Shown here in pieces: positions 37,264-48,401 of a stretch of 64,000 bases of DNA. Below the pieces are notes generated by a model, which was given only the letters and a program-made list of their open reading frames with translations, had not been told where the DNA came from and made no database searches. The DNA is from Corynebacterium suranareeae (lineage in GTDB: Bacteria > Actinomycetota > Actinomycetes > Mycobacteriales > Mycobacteriaceae), in contig NZ_AP017369.1 of the NCBI RefSeq assembly GCF_002355155.1, forward strand, positions 744,001-808,000. Direction: 5' to 3'. The position numbers were made by a program, and so were the translations under genes. Position 1 is the stretch's first letter. Each line of letters begins with the position of its first letter.

Positions 37264-37483
37264 GAAACTTTCCTGCAACGAAATAGTGTGATTCTTTCCG
37301 TTTCTGTTGTTTTAGTTTTGGATCTGCGGGATTATAGAAAGTAGTGAAAAGTGAATATTAGTTCTCTAGTTTTCTCTGCCTTCTTGAAGTAAGCCCTATC
37401 GCTGGACTGTTTCGTGGGATTACTCTCTGGGGATTGCTCTGTGGGCAAGAAACTTCCTTAACACACAAGGGATGTGATTGTGC

Positions 37484-39085
37484 ATGCTTGATTTCCTAGC
37501 TGCGAACCCGCTGATTGCCCTAATTGTCATTTTGGCAATCGGCTTAGCGATAGGACAGATCAGAGTCTTTGGGCTTTCGCTTGGTGCAGCTGCAGTGTTG
37601 TTTGTAGCGCTTGCTTTTTCCACTGCAAACATTGACATTGTGATTCCAGTGATCGTGTATCAGCTAGGTTTGGCGATGTTCGTCTATGTCATCGGTTTGT
37701 CCGCCGGACCAGCATTTTTCAGTGAGTTCGCCAAAAAGGGCTGGAAACTTACTATTTTCATGATCTTGCTGCTGGTAGCACTCATTGGATTTGCGTGGGT
37801 GCTGATCAAAACCCTGAACCTTAATACGGCAATTGGTACAGGCATGTTCACTGGCGCCTTGACCTCCACACCAGGTATGGCAGCAGTGGTTGAACTGATT
37901 GAAGGTATCGATCCAAGCATTGCCAGTGATCCAGTTATTGGTTATTCCTTGGCATATCCGGGTGCTGTGCTTGGTTCCATTTTGGTGGCAGCAGTTGGTG
38001 CGAAGCTGCTGAAAGTTAATCACCGGGAAGACGCTCGAAAAGAAGGACTGATTACTGCACCATTGGTATGGAAAGGAGTGCAGCTTAAACCAGGAATCAC
38101 AGGCCGGGTAGGTGATCTTCCACGCCTTGCAGGGGAAAGTATCATTGCTACCCGTATTGTGGACGACCCGCATTCACACCGACTTGCTGACCCCGACCTG
38201 CCCATCACCGAAGGCATGGAATTGCTGATCAACGGCACCGAAGAAGCCGTCAACAACGCAATCAAAGCATTAGGCGAAGAACGCGAAACAAAGATTGAAG
38301 ATACAGAATTAATCTACAAACGCGTCACAGTATCCAACCCGGATGTTGCAGGTAGAACTGTTGCAGAACTTGATACCGTTGCCCACGGATTCATGATCGC
38401 ACGTATCCGCCAAGGCGATTCAGAAGTTGTTCCACGCCCTGACACGGTGGTCAATTACTCCGATCGCGTTCGTGTGGTGGTGGCTCCAGGCCGTGTGGCT
38501 GAGGTACGGAAATTCCTTGGCGATTCTGAAAAATCACTCGCCGATGTCAACTTACTTCCCTTCGCCATCGGCCTTTCTCTCGGCCTGTTGCTTGGCGCCA
38601 TTCCAATCCCTCTTCCAGGCGGTACCACCATGTCCCTTGGTTTTGGTGGTGGCCCCATCATCGTGGGTCTAATTTTAGGCGCACTCAAACACACCGGACC
38701 GTTAACGTGGCAGATGCCTTTCCACGCTAATCGAACGATCTCAACCTTGGGTTTGGCCCTCTTCCTTGCCGGCGTAGGAACCTCCGCGGGTGCAGGTTTT
38801 AGAGCAGCGCTTACTGATTCATCCTCACTGATCTACATGGGTGTTGGTCTTCTTATCACCTTGGCATCAGCACTGTTGTGCGCAGTGGTTGGCGTGTGGG
38901 TACTCAAGCTGAAGTGGGATGAAGCCATGGGAGTTGCCGCGGGAACAACAACCAACCCCGCGATTATTTCCTATCTCAATGGCCAAACAGGAACAGATCT
39001 TGCCAACAGGGGATACGCAACGGTGTACCCCACAGCCATGATTGGAAAAATCCTAGGCGCGCAGTTGTTGTTCTTGCTGCTCTAG
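37484..39085 (+). CDS. AAE-family (aspartate:alanine exchanger-like) membrane transporter
   Basis: About 533 residues. Five or six hydrophobic helices (about 1-165) are followed by a cytoplasmic region with two TrkA-C-like domains (about 185-365) and then another five or six helices. This duplicated layout is that of AspT/YidE/YbjL carriers, including the corynebacterial succinate exporter SucE. The GTMF-TGALTSTPGMAAV and GVAAGTTTNPAIISY segments are the paired motifs. Substrate cannot be told. I prefer ATG 37484 to TTG 37478 because AAGGGA lies 10 nt upstream. Confidence 0.83.
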   Translation: MLDFLAANPLIALIVILAIGLAIGQIRVFGLSLGAAAVLFVALAFSTANIDIVIPVIVYQLGLAMFVYVIGLSAGPAFFSEFAKKGWKLTIFMILLLVALIGFAWVLIKTLNLNTAIGTGMFTGALTSTPGMAAVVELIEGIDPSIASDPVIGYSLAYPGAVLGSILVAAVGAKLLKVNHREDARKEGLITAPLVWKGVQLKPGITGRVGDLPRLAGESIIATRIVDDPHSHRLADPDLPITEGMELLINGTEEAVNNAIKALGEERETKIEDTELIYKRVTVSNPDVAGRTVAELDTVAHGFMIARIRQGDSEVVPRPDTVVNYSDRVRVVVAPGRVAEVRKFLGDSEKSLADVNLLPFAIGLSLGLLLGAIPIPLPGGTTMSLGFGGGPIIVGLILGALKHTGPLTWQMPFHANRTISTLGLALFLAGVGTSAGAGFRAALTDSSSLIYMGVGLLITLASALLCAVVGVWVLKLKWDEAMGVAAGTTTNPAIISYLNGQTGTDLANRGYATVYPTAMIGKILGAQLLFLLL

Positions 39086-39114
39086 TGATGTTTGTGGCTG
39101 TGCGTTGGAGAAGG

Positions 39115-39480
39115 CCTCGAGGTTTTGTAATAGGCGACTTCTTAACGGGCGACTTCACGTACTCAACTTCACGTGGTGCGACTTCGCTGGGCGATGGGCC
39201 GATTTCGTAGCGATGTCGCCTGTTAAGAAGTTGAGCACGTGAAGTCGCTACCGTGAAGTCACCCTGTAGAATTTCTGAAGCTGCACCTTGGCTGCTTTAA
39301 CTTCGAGATCACACCTTCGAGAGCTCGTACTCAATTTCTTATCTTCGAGACCGCTAGGAAAGTCACCCAAAACCGACTGGTATCGAAAGTAAGAAATTGA
39401 GTACGCGAAATTGCTAACGAAAAATCGAAACCGAGAAATCGCAGTTAAGGTCTCGACACCGTGAAATCGAACTTAAGAAA
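39115..39480 (-). repeat. Intergenic repeat, module B (copy 2, inverted)
   Basis: Same architecture as 4535-4845 in opposite orientation. Units such as GAAGTTGAGCACGT and GAAGTCGCTACCGT step by 14 nt. A perfect 15-bp inverted pair, GTACTCAATTTCTTA (39327-39341) and TAAGAAATTGAGTAC (39390-39404), encloses a loop containing CGAGACCGCTAGGAAAGT, which resembles the loop of copy 1. No coding potential. Confidence 0.75.
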
Positions 39481-39785
39481 CCAAGGCATTTACAGCCCGT
39501 TTAAGGCCTCTAATTTTTCACATAAGTGTTTGTATCAACAGGGTTCCCAAAGGCCGGGAGGGGAGATTCTGTGGGGTCACTTTTTCTAGGCCCTTTGGGT
39601 AGTTTTCACCGCATTTCATCTGGTGACCAAAGCAGCCATCGGGAAGGCCGGTCTTGGTCACATGCAACGGTTATCGGACCAGCAAATTTGATCTAGCGAC
39701 CAAGATCTCCTTGTTTCACCTATGGATTTGGTCAAATTTGACGATGACTGGAGGTTAACCCGGCCAGATAGCTCGAGAACTAGTC
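39481..39785 (-). repeat. Intergenic repeat, module A (copy 3, inverted)
   Basis: On the minus strand: TTGGTCACCAGATGAAATGC, AAAAAGTGACCCCACAG, GATACAAACACTTATGTG, GAGGCCTTAAAC, i.e. the hairpin-plus-tail order of copy 1. Together with module B it makes a composite unit of about 670 bp inverted relative to 4.2-4.85 kb. The stretch from 39786 to the next gene holds only a promoter region. Confidence 0.72.
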
Positions 39786-39946
39786 ATATTGCGGTGCTTA
39801 AGTGGCGAAATCCAGATAGAGAAATCCAGATAGAGATAGAGATTTTCAAATAGTGCTTGATGTATGAGCACTGAATTTCGACACAGCTCTGATTCTTGCT
39901 GCTCCAGTAATGGGTGGTGTCCGCCTCTGCGCGTAACCTTGGGTAC

Positions 39947-41188
39947 ATGATGAAAACTCTTGGCTCGCTGAACTTAGAAGAAATCACATTAACCTTGCCG
40001 TTGACGCAGGATCCTGACGATCAGCGCACGATTGATGTCTTCGCGCGGATTGCTACTCGTCGTGGTGGGGAAGACCTTCCGTATTTGGTGTTTTTGCAGG
40101 GTGGTCCAGGTAATGAATCACCTCGTCCGAGTCTTAATCCTTTAAATCCCAGCTGGTTGGGTGTGGCCTTAGAGGAATATCGGGTGGTTATGCTGGATCA
40201 GCGTGGTACGGGGCGTTCCACTCCAGTGGGTAATGATATTTTGCAGCAGCCTACTGAAAATGTGGTGGAGTATTTAACCCATTTGCGTGCTGATGGCATT
40301 GTGCGTGATGCAGAAGCGTTGCGGGAGCATTTGGGTGTGAAGCAGTTCAATCTTTTAGGCCAATCCTTTGGTGGGTTTACCACGTTGCATTATCTGTCCT
40401 GTCATGCGGATTCTTTGGACAAGGTGTTTATCACTGGTGGTTTGAGTGCTATTGATCGCCCGGCTGAAGATGTCTATGCCAATTGCTATAACCGGATGCG
40501 GAGAAACTCGGAGGTGTTTTATCGTCGTTTCCCTGAGTTGCGGGAGACTTTCCGCGGGTTGGTTGATCGTGCGCGCGCCGGGGAGATTGTTCTTCCAACT
40601 GGTGAGGTGGTTTCGGAATCCCGGTTGCGTTCTTTAGGGCATTTGTTGGGTAGCAATGACGGCTGGTTTGATCTGTATAACCTGCTGGAATTAGATCCAA
40701 TGTCTAATGCTTTTGTTCATGATTTGGCAGGGTTACTGCCTTTTGGCAATCGAAACCCAATTTATTATGTGCTCCATGAGTCCTCTTATGCCGATGGGGT
40801 GGTAACCAATTGGGCTGCTGAGCGCGTGTTGCCGCAAGATTTCCGTGAGGATCCCACGCTGCTAACGGGTGAGCACGTGTTTAAGGAATGGGCTGATACC
40901 GTGCCATCACTTAAACCTTGGAAAGACGTGGCCTTAGCATTGGCTCAGCAAGAATGGCCCAAACTTTATGATGCCAAGGCACTAGAAAATTCAAACGCCA
41001 CCGGAGCTGCAGCAGTGTATGCCAATGATGTGTTTGTGCCGTTGGATTTCTCTTTAGAAACCGCTCAGCACTTGCCTGGCGTGGAGCTTTTTGTCACCAG
41101 TCAGCATGAGCACAATGGGCTTCGCGCCAGCCAAGGCACAGTTTTAAAGCACCTTTTCGACCTTGCCCACGGCCGAGAGGTACGCTGA
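39947..41188 (+). CDS. Proline iminopeptidase-like alpha/beta hydrolase
   Basis: Releases N-terminal proline (or other residues) from peptides; cytoplasmic, no signal peptide. The oxyanion motif is FLQGGPGNESPRP, the nucleophile Ser is in LLGQSFGGFTTLHY, and the late TSQHEHNGLRAS supplies the catalytic His. MLDQRGTGRS is typical of the S33 family. From ATG 39947 it has 413 residues. GTG 39914 would add 11 residues. TAACCT at 39934-39939 lies one -10 distance before the ATG, so leaderless translation from ATG 39947 or 39950 is plausible. Confidence 0.85.
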   Translation: MMKTLGSLNLEEITLTLPLTQDPDDQRTIDVFARIATRRGGEDLPYLVFLQGGPGNESPRPSLNPLNPSWLGVALEEYRVVMLDQRGTGRSTPVGNDILQQPTENVVEYLTHLRADGIVRDAEALREHLGVKQFNLLGQSFGGFTTLHYLSCHADSLDKVFITGGLSAIDRPAEDVYANCYNRMRRNSEVFYRRFPELRETFRGLVDRARAGEIVLPTGEVVSESRLRSLGHLLGSNDGWFDLYNLLELDPMSNAFVHDLAGLLPFGNRNPIYYVLHESSYADGVVTNWAAERVLPQDFREDPTLLTGEHVFKEWADTVPSLKPWKDVALALAQQEWPKLYDAKALENSNATGAAAVYANDVFVPLDFSLETAQHLPGVELFVTSQHEHNGLRASQGTVLKHLFDLAHGREVR

Positions 41189-41194
41189 TTCTTC

Positions 41195-41872
41195 GTGTTA
41201 GTACTAGCCCTAGACACCTCAACCCCTGATCTCATCGTTGGTATTGTCGATTCCGCCACGGGGACAACGCTTGCCCAAACCATCATCGAGGACACTCGCG
41301 CGCACAACGAGCAGCTCACGCCCACCGTTAAAAAGACGCTTCTCGACGCCACCCTAAGCTTTTCAGACCTCGACGCGGTTGTCGTGGGTTGCGGCCCGGG
41401 ACCGTTTACTGGTCTTCGAGTCGGCATGGTTTCTGGTGCAGCTTTTGGTGATGCCCTAGAAATCCCTGTTTTTGGTGTCTGTTCCCTGGATGCGATTGCT
41501 CATAATATTGGTGCCCAAGATATCGCCCATGCTTTGGTTGCAACTGATGCGCGTCGTCGTGAAATTTATTGGGCAACCTACCGTGCAGGTCAGCGCGAAC
41601 AAGGCCCTGATGTGGTGGCTCCAGCTGACTTGGATATTGGAGGAGATGTTAATGCCATTTCCATTCCATCCCATTTGGTGGAAAAGCTAAGCGTGGATCT
41701 CCAGGAAAAAACTCTGCTTCCAGGCAAACCTGCCCCGGCAAGTTTGGTGGCGGTTGCTGATTTAACCGCCACACCCAAGCCTTTGGTTCCGCTGTATCTG
41801 CGCAGGCCAGATGCTAAAGAACCCAAACCTAAACCCAAATCCGCAGCCATCCCTGAGGTTGATCTTTCATGA
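41195..41872 (+). CDS. tsaB: tRNA t6A synthesis protein TsaB
   Basis: Inactive ASKHA-fold partner of TsaD in t6A synthesis. 225 residues starting MLVLALDTSTPDLIVGIVD, with GCGPGPFTGLRVGM near residue 68. The C-terminal tail is rich in Lys and Pro. GTG start, 6 nt after the previous stop. It overlaps rimI by 4 nt (ATGA), the common tsaB-rimI-tsaD order. Confidence 0.94.
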   Translation: MLVLALDTSTPDLIVGIVDSATGTTLAQTIIEDTRAHNEQLTPTVKKTLLDATLSFSDLDAVVVGCGPGPFTGLRVGMVSGAAFGDALEIPVFGVCSLDAIAHNIGAQDIAHALVATDARRREIYWATYRAGQREQGPDVVAPADLDIGGDVNAISIPSHLVEKLSVDLQEKTLLPGKPAPASLVAVADLTATPKPLVPLYLRRPDAKEPKPKPKSAAIPEVDLS

Positions 41873-42357
41873 GTGAACAGTTTGAATTGCGAGAGCTTCG
41901 CAGGGAAGATGCCCAGCGGTGTGCAGATTTAGAACAAATCCTGTTTCCTGGGGATAATCCCTGGCCACGTGATGTATTTGCTGTCGAGTTTTCTCATCCC
42001 ACCAATTTCTACATCGGTGCATTTGATGATGATTTCTTAGTTGCCTATGCAGGGCTTGCCATGATGGGGCCAATCGATGATCCAGAGTTTGAAATCCACA
42101 CCATCGGCGTAGACCCTGATTATCAACGAAAAGGTCTGGGGCGGGTACTCATGGATCAAATGATGCACGCAGCAGACAGCCACGATGGCCCGGTGTTTTT
42201 AGAAGTTCGAACTGACAATGTGCCAGCAATTTCTATGTATGAATCCTTTGGTTTCAACACTCTTGCGGTAAGAAAAAACTACTACCGCCCCTCAGGTGCA
42301 GATGCCTACACCATGCAACGTCCACGTCTTAGCGACCGCAACAAGCAATCGCAATAA
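41869..42357 (+). CDS. rimI: Ribosomal-protein-alanine N-acetyltransferase RimI
   Basis: GNAT enzyme acetylating N-terminal alanines (S18 and others). 162 residues. The acetyl-CoA motif is IGVDPDYQRKGLGRVLM (about 82-98), then EVRTDNVPAISMYESFGF. In actinobacteria it is regularly translated with tsaB and tsaD, as here. Confidence 0.92.
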   Translation: MSEQFELRELRREDAQRCADLEQILFPGDNPWPRDVFAVEFSHPTNFYIGAFDDDFLVAYAGLAMMGPIDDPEFEIHTIGVDPDYQRKGLGRVLMDQMMHAADSHDGPVFLEVRTDNVPAISMYESFGFNTLAVRKNYYRPSGADAYTMQRPRLSDRNKQSQ

Positions 42358-42372
42358 AATCAAGGAAGCAAC

Positions 42373-43407
42373 ATGATTGTTTTAGGAATTGAAAGCTCCT
42401 GCGATGAAACAGGCGTGGGAGTAGTCCAGCTGGATAGCCAAGGAAACCTAGAAATCCTTGCTGATGCAGTGGCATCCTCTATGCAGGAGCATGCACGTTT
42501 CGGTGGTGTTGTGCCAGAAATAGCATCCCGGGCCCACCTGGAATCTATGGTCCCCGTGATGCGTGAAGCGTTGAGGGAGGCGGGCGTCGATAAGCCAGAT
42601 GCAGTAGCCGCAACCGTGGGGCCTGGTTTGGCGGGCGCACTGCTGGTGGGGGCGAGCGCTGCGAAAGCGTATGCGGCCGCGTGGGATGTGCCGTTTTATG
42701 CAGTCAACCACCTGGGCGGACACGTAGCTGTGGCCAATTTGGAAGGTGAAACTTTGCCACATTCGGTGGCGTTGTTGGTTTCTGGCGGACACACTCAGCT
42801 CCTTGAGGTAGAAGCGGTGGGCTTGCCCATGAAGGAATTGGGCTCGACGTTGGATGATGCCGCAGGTGAGGCCTATGACAAGGTCTCTCGTCTGCTGGGC
42901 TTGGGCTACCCGGGTGGGCCAGTGATTGATAAATTGGCGCGCCGGGGAAATCCAGAGGCCATTGCGTTTCCTCGAGGATTGATGAAAAAGTCCGATTCGC
43001 GTCATGATTTCAGCTTCTCTGGGTTAAAAACTGCCGTTGCCCGTTTTGTGGAAGCAGCAGAGCGAAACGGTGAAGTTATTTCCGTGGAAGATGTGTGTGC
43101 TTCTTTCCAGGAAGCCGTGTGTGATGTGTTGACGTTTAAGGCTGTGCGCGCGTGTCGTGATGTGGGCGCGAAGGTGTTGTTGCTCGGTGGTGGCGTGGCA
43201 GCCAATTCGCGTTTGCGTGAGCTCGCGGAGGAGCGTTGCGCTAAGGCTGGGATCGAATTGCGGGTGCCTCGTTTCAATTTATGCACCGATAATGGTGTGA
43301 TGATAGCGGCGTTGGCGGCGCAAAGGATCCATGAAGGTGCCAAAGAATCACCAATTTCGGTAGGAACTGATCCTTCTTTGTCCGTTGAGACCCCACAGGT
43401 GTTTTAA
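42373..43407 (+). CDS. tsaD: tRNA threonylcarbamoyl transferase TsaD
   Basis: Catalytic subunit of t6A synthesis; transfers the threonylcarbamoyl group to A37. ASKHA fold, 344 residues: [15 protein letters not shown] at the start, a metal-binding His pair in NHLGGHVAV (near 115), SGGHTQLL, and the C-terminal [20 protein letters not shown] precedes the ATG. It carries one GCGTCGATAAGC copy at 42584-42595. Confidence 0.96.
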   Translation: MIVLGIESSCDETGVGVVQLDSQGNLEILADAVASSMQEHARFGGVVPEIASRAHLESMVPVMREALREAGVDKPDAVAATVGPGLAGALLVGASAAKAYAAAWDVPFYAVNHLGGHVAVANLEGETLPHSVALLVSGGHTQLLEVEAVGLPMKELGSTLDDAAGEAYDKVSRLLGLGYPGGPVIDKLARRGNPEAIAFPRGLMKKSDSRHDFSFSGLKTAVARFVEAAERNGEVISVEDVCASFQEAVCDVLTFKAVRACRDVGAKVLLLGGGVAANSRLRELAEERCAKAGIELRVPRFNLCTDNGVMIAALAAQRIHEGAKESPISVGTDPSLSVETPQVF

Positions 43408-43425
43408 ACATTTACTATTAAACCC

Positions 43426-45150
43426 ATGAAACCAGTCTTCTCCGTGGACCAAATCCGACGTGCAGAAAACACACTTCTTGGGCTCCAAGCAGACCCGGAT
43501 GAGTTGATGATTTCAGCTGCATCCGCGGTGGCAGATGTAGCTTTGGCGATGCTCGACGGGCCTGCACCTGCCACATCCGAAGAGGAATCTGTGCTGTTGT
43601 TGGTAGGTCCCGGTGGCAACGGCGGAGATGCGTTATATGCAGGCGCTTTCCTTGCCGAAGAGGGGCATCACGTGGATGCACTGCTGCTGGGAAACGGGAA
43701 AGTTCACCAATCTGCGTTGGCGTATTATGAGTCGCTGGGTGGGCATATCATTGAGGATTTCCCGCCACATAACCTCTATCGCCTCGTCATTGATGGGCTG
43801 TATGGCATTGGCGGTAGGGGAGGGCTGTCGCCGGAGTTGGCGGTGTTGGTGGAGTCCTTTTCCTCCTCTGGTATTTCGATTTTGGCTATCGATACCCCGT
43901 CTGGCGTTCATGCTGATACCGGCGAGCTGCCGCCCGGGGTGATAGTGACCGTTGAGGGTTTTGATGATGACGCCCCCATGGCGCGGCAAAAAGTGGCCAC
44001 CCACATCAACGCAGACGTCACCATCACCTTCGGTGGTTTGCGCCGAGCACACGCGGTCAGTCCTGCGTGCGGTGAGGTCTTGCTGGCCGATATCACCATT
44101 GCCGGTGGTGGCGGTAAGTCGTTGTCTGCTGAATTAGCCCACGTCCAGACGTCAGATGCCACACCTCAGATGTTTGCCTCAACCGCGTGGAACAAACCTG
44201 ATTCCCTTTATGAACAGGCGAATCTCAAAGTGACGGCTCCGCACCTTCAGCAGATTGGCCAGCATTTCACGGTCTTGAATATGGAACCTGGCCCAGATCA
44301 TGACAAATATAGCGGCGGAATTGTCGGTATCGTTGCTGGTAGTGATACGTATCCTGGGGCAGCTGTATTGGCGGTTAAAGCAGCGGTGCGTGCAACAAGT
44401 TCGATGGTGCGCTACGCCGGGCCGGCGGTGAATTTCGTTTTACAGGTGCTGCCGGAGGTCGTCGCAACGCGTTCTGTGGAGTCCACGGGCCGCGTGCAAG
44501 CCTGGGTACATGGACCCGGACGTGGGCTGGACGCGGAGCAATCCGCCGAGCTTGGGCAGTTGCTCAACCGGCCGGAGCCATTGCTTATCGACGCCGACGG
44601 CCTCACATTACTCCAACTCTCAGCGGAGCTGCGGCTAGCACTGACTAAGCGCACAGCACCCACAGTGCTAACTCCTCACAAAGGTGAGTTTGAGCGTATT
44701 GCTAAGGAGTTGCGTTCGGAAGGGGTTTCGATCCCCAACGCGCAAACTGATCCGATCGGTGCAGCGCAAGCATTAGCCAAAGAGTTTGATTGTTGTGTTT
44801 TGCTGAAGGGAAAATTCACAGTTGTTGCAGCGCATGACTTTGTGCATGTGGTCAACGCAGGACATTCGTGGTTGGCAACACCAGGTTCCGGAGACGTGTT
44901 ATCGGGACTCATTGGTGCGCATTTGGCACAAAGCTATGCGGAGCTGAATCGGCTGCCAGAATTTTTCCCTGATGTCGTGTTGTCTGATTCCGCGATTTAT
45001 ACCCAAGTTGCCCCTGCGGTGACCATTCATTCTGTCGCTGCTGCTTTGTCTGCGCAGACCGAATTTGGCCCAGCCCCCACATCTGCTGGCTTGATCGCAG
45101 AAGCCATCCCTGCTGCCACCGCGAAGGTTGATTTCAAACGAATTCTTTAG
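43426..45150 (+). CDS. nnr: Bifunctional NAD(P)H-hydrate epimerase/dehydratase
   Basis: Repairs hydrated NAD(P)H. The N-terminal part (about 1-220) is the epimerase, with VGPGGNGGDALYAGAFLAEE and DTPSGVHADTG. The C-terminal part (about 280-574) is the ADP-dependent dehydratase with the ribokinase-like fold: LTPHKGEFERIAKEL and the catalytic TPGSGDVLSGLIGAHL. Fusion of both is usual in bacteria. No RBS; TACTAT at 43413-43418 stands one -10 distance before the ATG, so the message is probably leaderless. Confidence 0.93.
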   Translation: MKPVFSVDQIRRAENTLLGLQADPDELMISAASAVADVALAMLDGPAPATSEEESVLLLVGPGGNGGDALYAGAFLAEEGHHVDALLLGNGKVHQSALAYYESLGGHIIEDFPPHNLYRLVIDGLYGIGGRGGLSPELAVLVESFSSSGISILAIDTPSGVHADTGELPPGVIVTVEGFDDDAPMARQKVATHINADVTITFGGLRRAHAVSPACGEVLLADITIAGGGGKSLSAELAHVQTSDATPQMFASTAWNKPDSLYEQANLKVTAPHLQQIGQHFTVLNMEPGPDHDKYSGGIVGIVAGSDTYPGAAVLAVKAAVRATSSMVRYAGPAVNFVLQVLPEVVATRSVESTGRVQAWVHGPGRGLDAEQSAELGQLLNRPEPLLIDADGLTLLQLSAELRLALTKRTAPTVLTPHKGEFERIAKELRSEGVSIPNAQTDPIGAAQALAKEFDCCVLLKGKFTVVAAHDFVHVVNAGHSWLATPGSGDVLSGLIGAHLAQSYAELNRLPEFFPDVVLSDSAIYTQVAPAVTIHSVAAALSAQTEFGPAPTSAGLIAEAIPAATAKVDFKRIL

Positions 45151-45223
45151 CAGCACATGAATTTGAAATGAATTCTTGAGCTTCAAGTGGCCGGGATGGG
45201 TAACGCACGGTTTATTGAGAGGC

Positions 45224-45646
45224 ATGACCCATGGATTTCTTGTGAACCCAGACCTTACCCATCGCGCAATTGATTTTGATTTGGAAAATGCAGCGAAGTT
45301 CCTCGGTGGCGCTGACGACGGCCGCGTTGCTGTTGCTTTCCAAGAAGATGGCACCTTATATGCTGCGCTTTACAGCGCGGAAGCAAAAAATGAAGGTGCG
45401 GCAGCTAACCCAGTGGCATCACTGGGCCGAAACGCAGCAGCAACCGGCGACGGTTCATTCTTCTCTGATCCCTCCACCGCCATTTGCGGTTCAGTGATTT
45501 TTGTTGGTGCTGAAGGCCAGGACATTACGTTGGATGAAATCGAACGCGTTAAAGACGGCATCCGTGCTGCGCGTAACTATCGTGACGATTATCCAGAAGA
45601 GTTCCAACTGTGGCGGAACGCGGTGTATAACCTGCGCACAGCTTGA
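45224..45646 (+). CDS. Conserved hypothetical protein between nnr and groES
   Basis: About 140 residues, no signal peptide or membrane helix, acidic. The sequence alternates short strands and loops (GRVAVAFQEDGTLYAALYSAEA, SVIFVGAEGQDITLDEIERV) and ends in a helical segment (YRDDYPEEFQLWRNAVYNLR). I do not recognise a family. The start is uncertain: ATG 45224 has GAGAGG almost touching it, GTG 45242 is in frame, and TTG 45176 would extend it upstream. It is followed directly by the CIRCE region. Confidence 0.6.
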   Translation: MTHGFLVNPDLTHRAIDFDLENAAKFLGGADDGRVAVAFQEDGTLYAALYSAEAKNEGAAANPVASLGRNAAATGDGSFFSDPSTAICGSVIFVGAEGQDITLDEIERVKDGIRAARNYRDDYPEEFQLWRNAVYNLRTA

Positions 45647-45668
45647 TGTTTGCCTCCTGTGTGAATTT

Positions 45669-45718
45669 TTAGCACCCTCAACAGTTGAGTGCTGGCACTC
45701 TCAGGGGTAGAGTGCCAA
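45669..45718 (+). promoter_or_regulatory. Two overlapping CIRCE elements (HrcA operators) before groES
   Basis: First: TTAGCACCC-N9-GAGTGCTGG (45669-45695). Second: CTGGCACTC-N9-GAGTGCCAA (45692-45718). They share CTGG. Each matches the consensus TTAGCACTC-N9-GAGTGCTAA with two to three changes. HrcA is known to repress groESL in corynebacteria; the overlap of two sites is visible here. Confidence 0.88.
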
Positions 45719-45815
45719 ATAGGTTGTTTGACACACAGTTGTTCACCCGCGACGACGGCTGTGCTGGAAACCCACAACCGGCACACACAAAATTTTTCTC
45801 ATGGAGGGATTCACC

Positions 45816-47743
<1,928 letters not shown>

Positions 47744-47767
47744 TTTTTAGGTGATTGTTCTTTAACT

Positions 47768-47806
47768 AACACCGTGGAACTTCAATGAAGTTTCACGGTG
47801 TTTTTG
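47768..47806 (+). terminator. Terminator after groES-groEL
   Basis: AACACCGTGGAACTTC pairs with GAAGTTTCACGGTGTT (one internal mismatch) around a 3-nt loop, followed by TTTTT. Confidence 0.9.
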
Positions 47807-47904
47807 GATGCTCAGAAAAATGCATTTAAAACCCGACTTGGGTCAAATTAGTGCCGAAATAATTGTTTGACCCGTGTGGATTTAGGTGTTCGTGTGCTTG
47901 GCGG

Positions 47905-48200
47905 CATAAGACCGGCTTAAGACCGGCTTAAGACCAAACCAGGAGACCCAGAAATCACGTTTTCGACGTTTGTGGGTCTCCTGGTTTGGTGTATCGAGCT
48001 GAATACCAAACACAGAGACCCAACATTTAAGTTTTTGAAGATTCTGGGTCTCCCGGTTTGGTCGCTCTCACATTTTGGTGCGACACCTGAAAAGTCATAC
48101 CTCCCCAGAAGCGCGTCTAAGACGTTTTCAGGGGCTGCTTCATATAAAAGGTCATGTGAAAAACCCGAGGCCTTAAACAGGCGATAAACGCTAACGCGCT
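47905..48200 (+). repeat. Intergenic repeat, module A-related (copy 4) with tandem hairpins
   Basis: Starts with a TAAGACCGGCT direct repeat (47907-47930). Then comes a perfect 18-bp inverted pair, 47933-47950 with 47973-47990 (ACCAAACCAGGAGACCCA). A second, imperfect hairpin with the same outer arms follows (48005-48022 with 48045-48062). The tail is of the module A type (AGAAGCGCGTCTAAGACG, GTCATGTGAAAAACCCGAGG, CCTTAAACAGGCGATAAACG). The phrase ATTAGTGCCGAAA flanks the region at 47847 and 48269. A minus-strand reading of 117 codons here is a shadow. Confidence 0.68.
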
Positions 48201-48371
48201 TTTTCACGCCATCTGCTTTTCGGGTTCCAGGTAAAGTTGCGTTGGTCGGGTTTGCCGAGTCGGGCCACATTAGTGCCGAAAATTGTCTCCTATGCCAAAA
48301 TCTGCACTGGTCAGAGATGCAATATGATCTTCCTCTAGTGAGATTTTCCGAAGTCGGTACTTAAAACTTTA

Positions 48372-48396
48372 AGACCCGGTCATGGTGACCGGGTCT
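48372..48396 (-). terminator. Terminator of the whiB-like gene
   Basis: AGACCCGGTCA (48372-48382) pairs perfectly with TGACCGGGTCT (48386-48396). On the minus strand it is followed by TTAAAGTTTT. Confidence 0.75.
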
Positions 48397-48401
48397 GCGT
48401 T

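Noticed and set aside
47917..48270. 117-codon minus-strand reading after groEL
   Set aside because: Lies entirely in hairpin repeat DNA; no RBS or family match.
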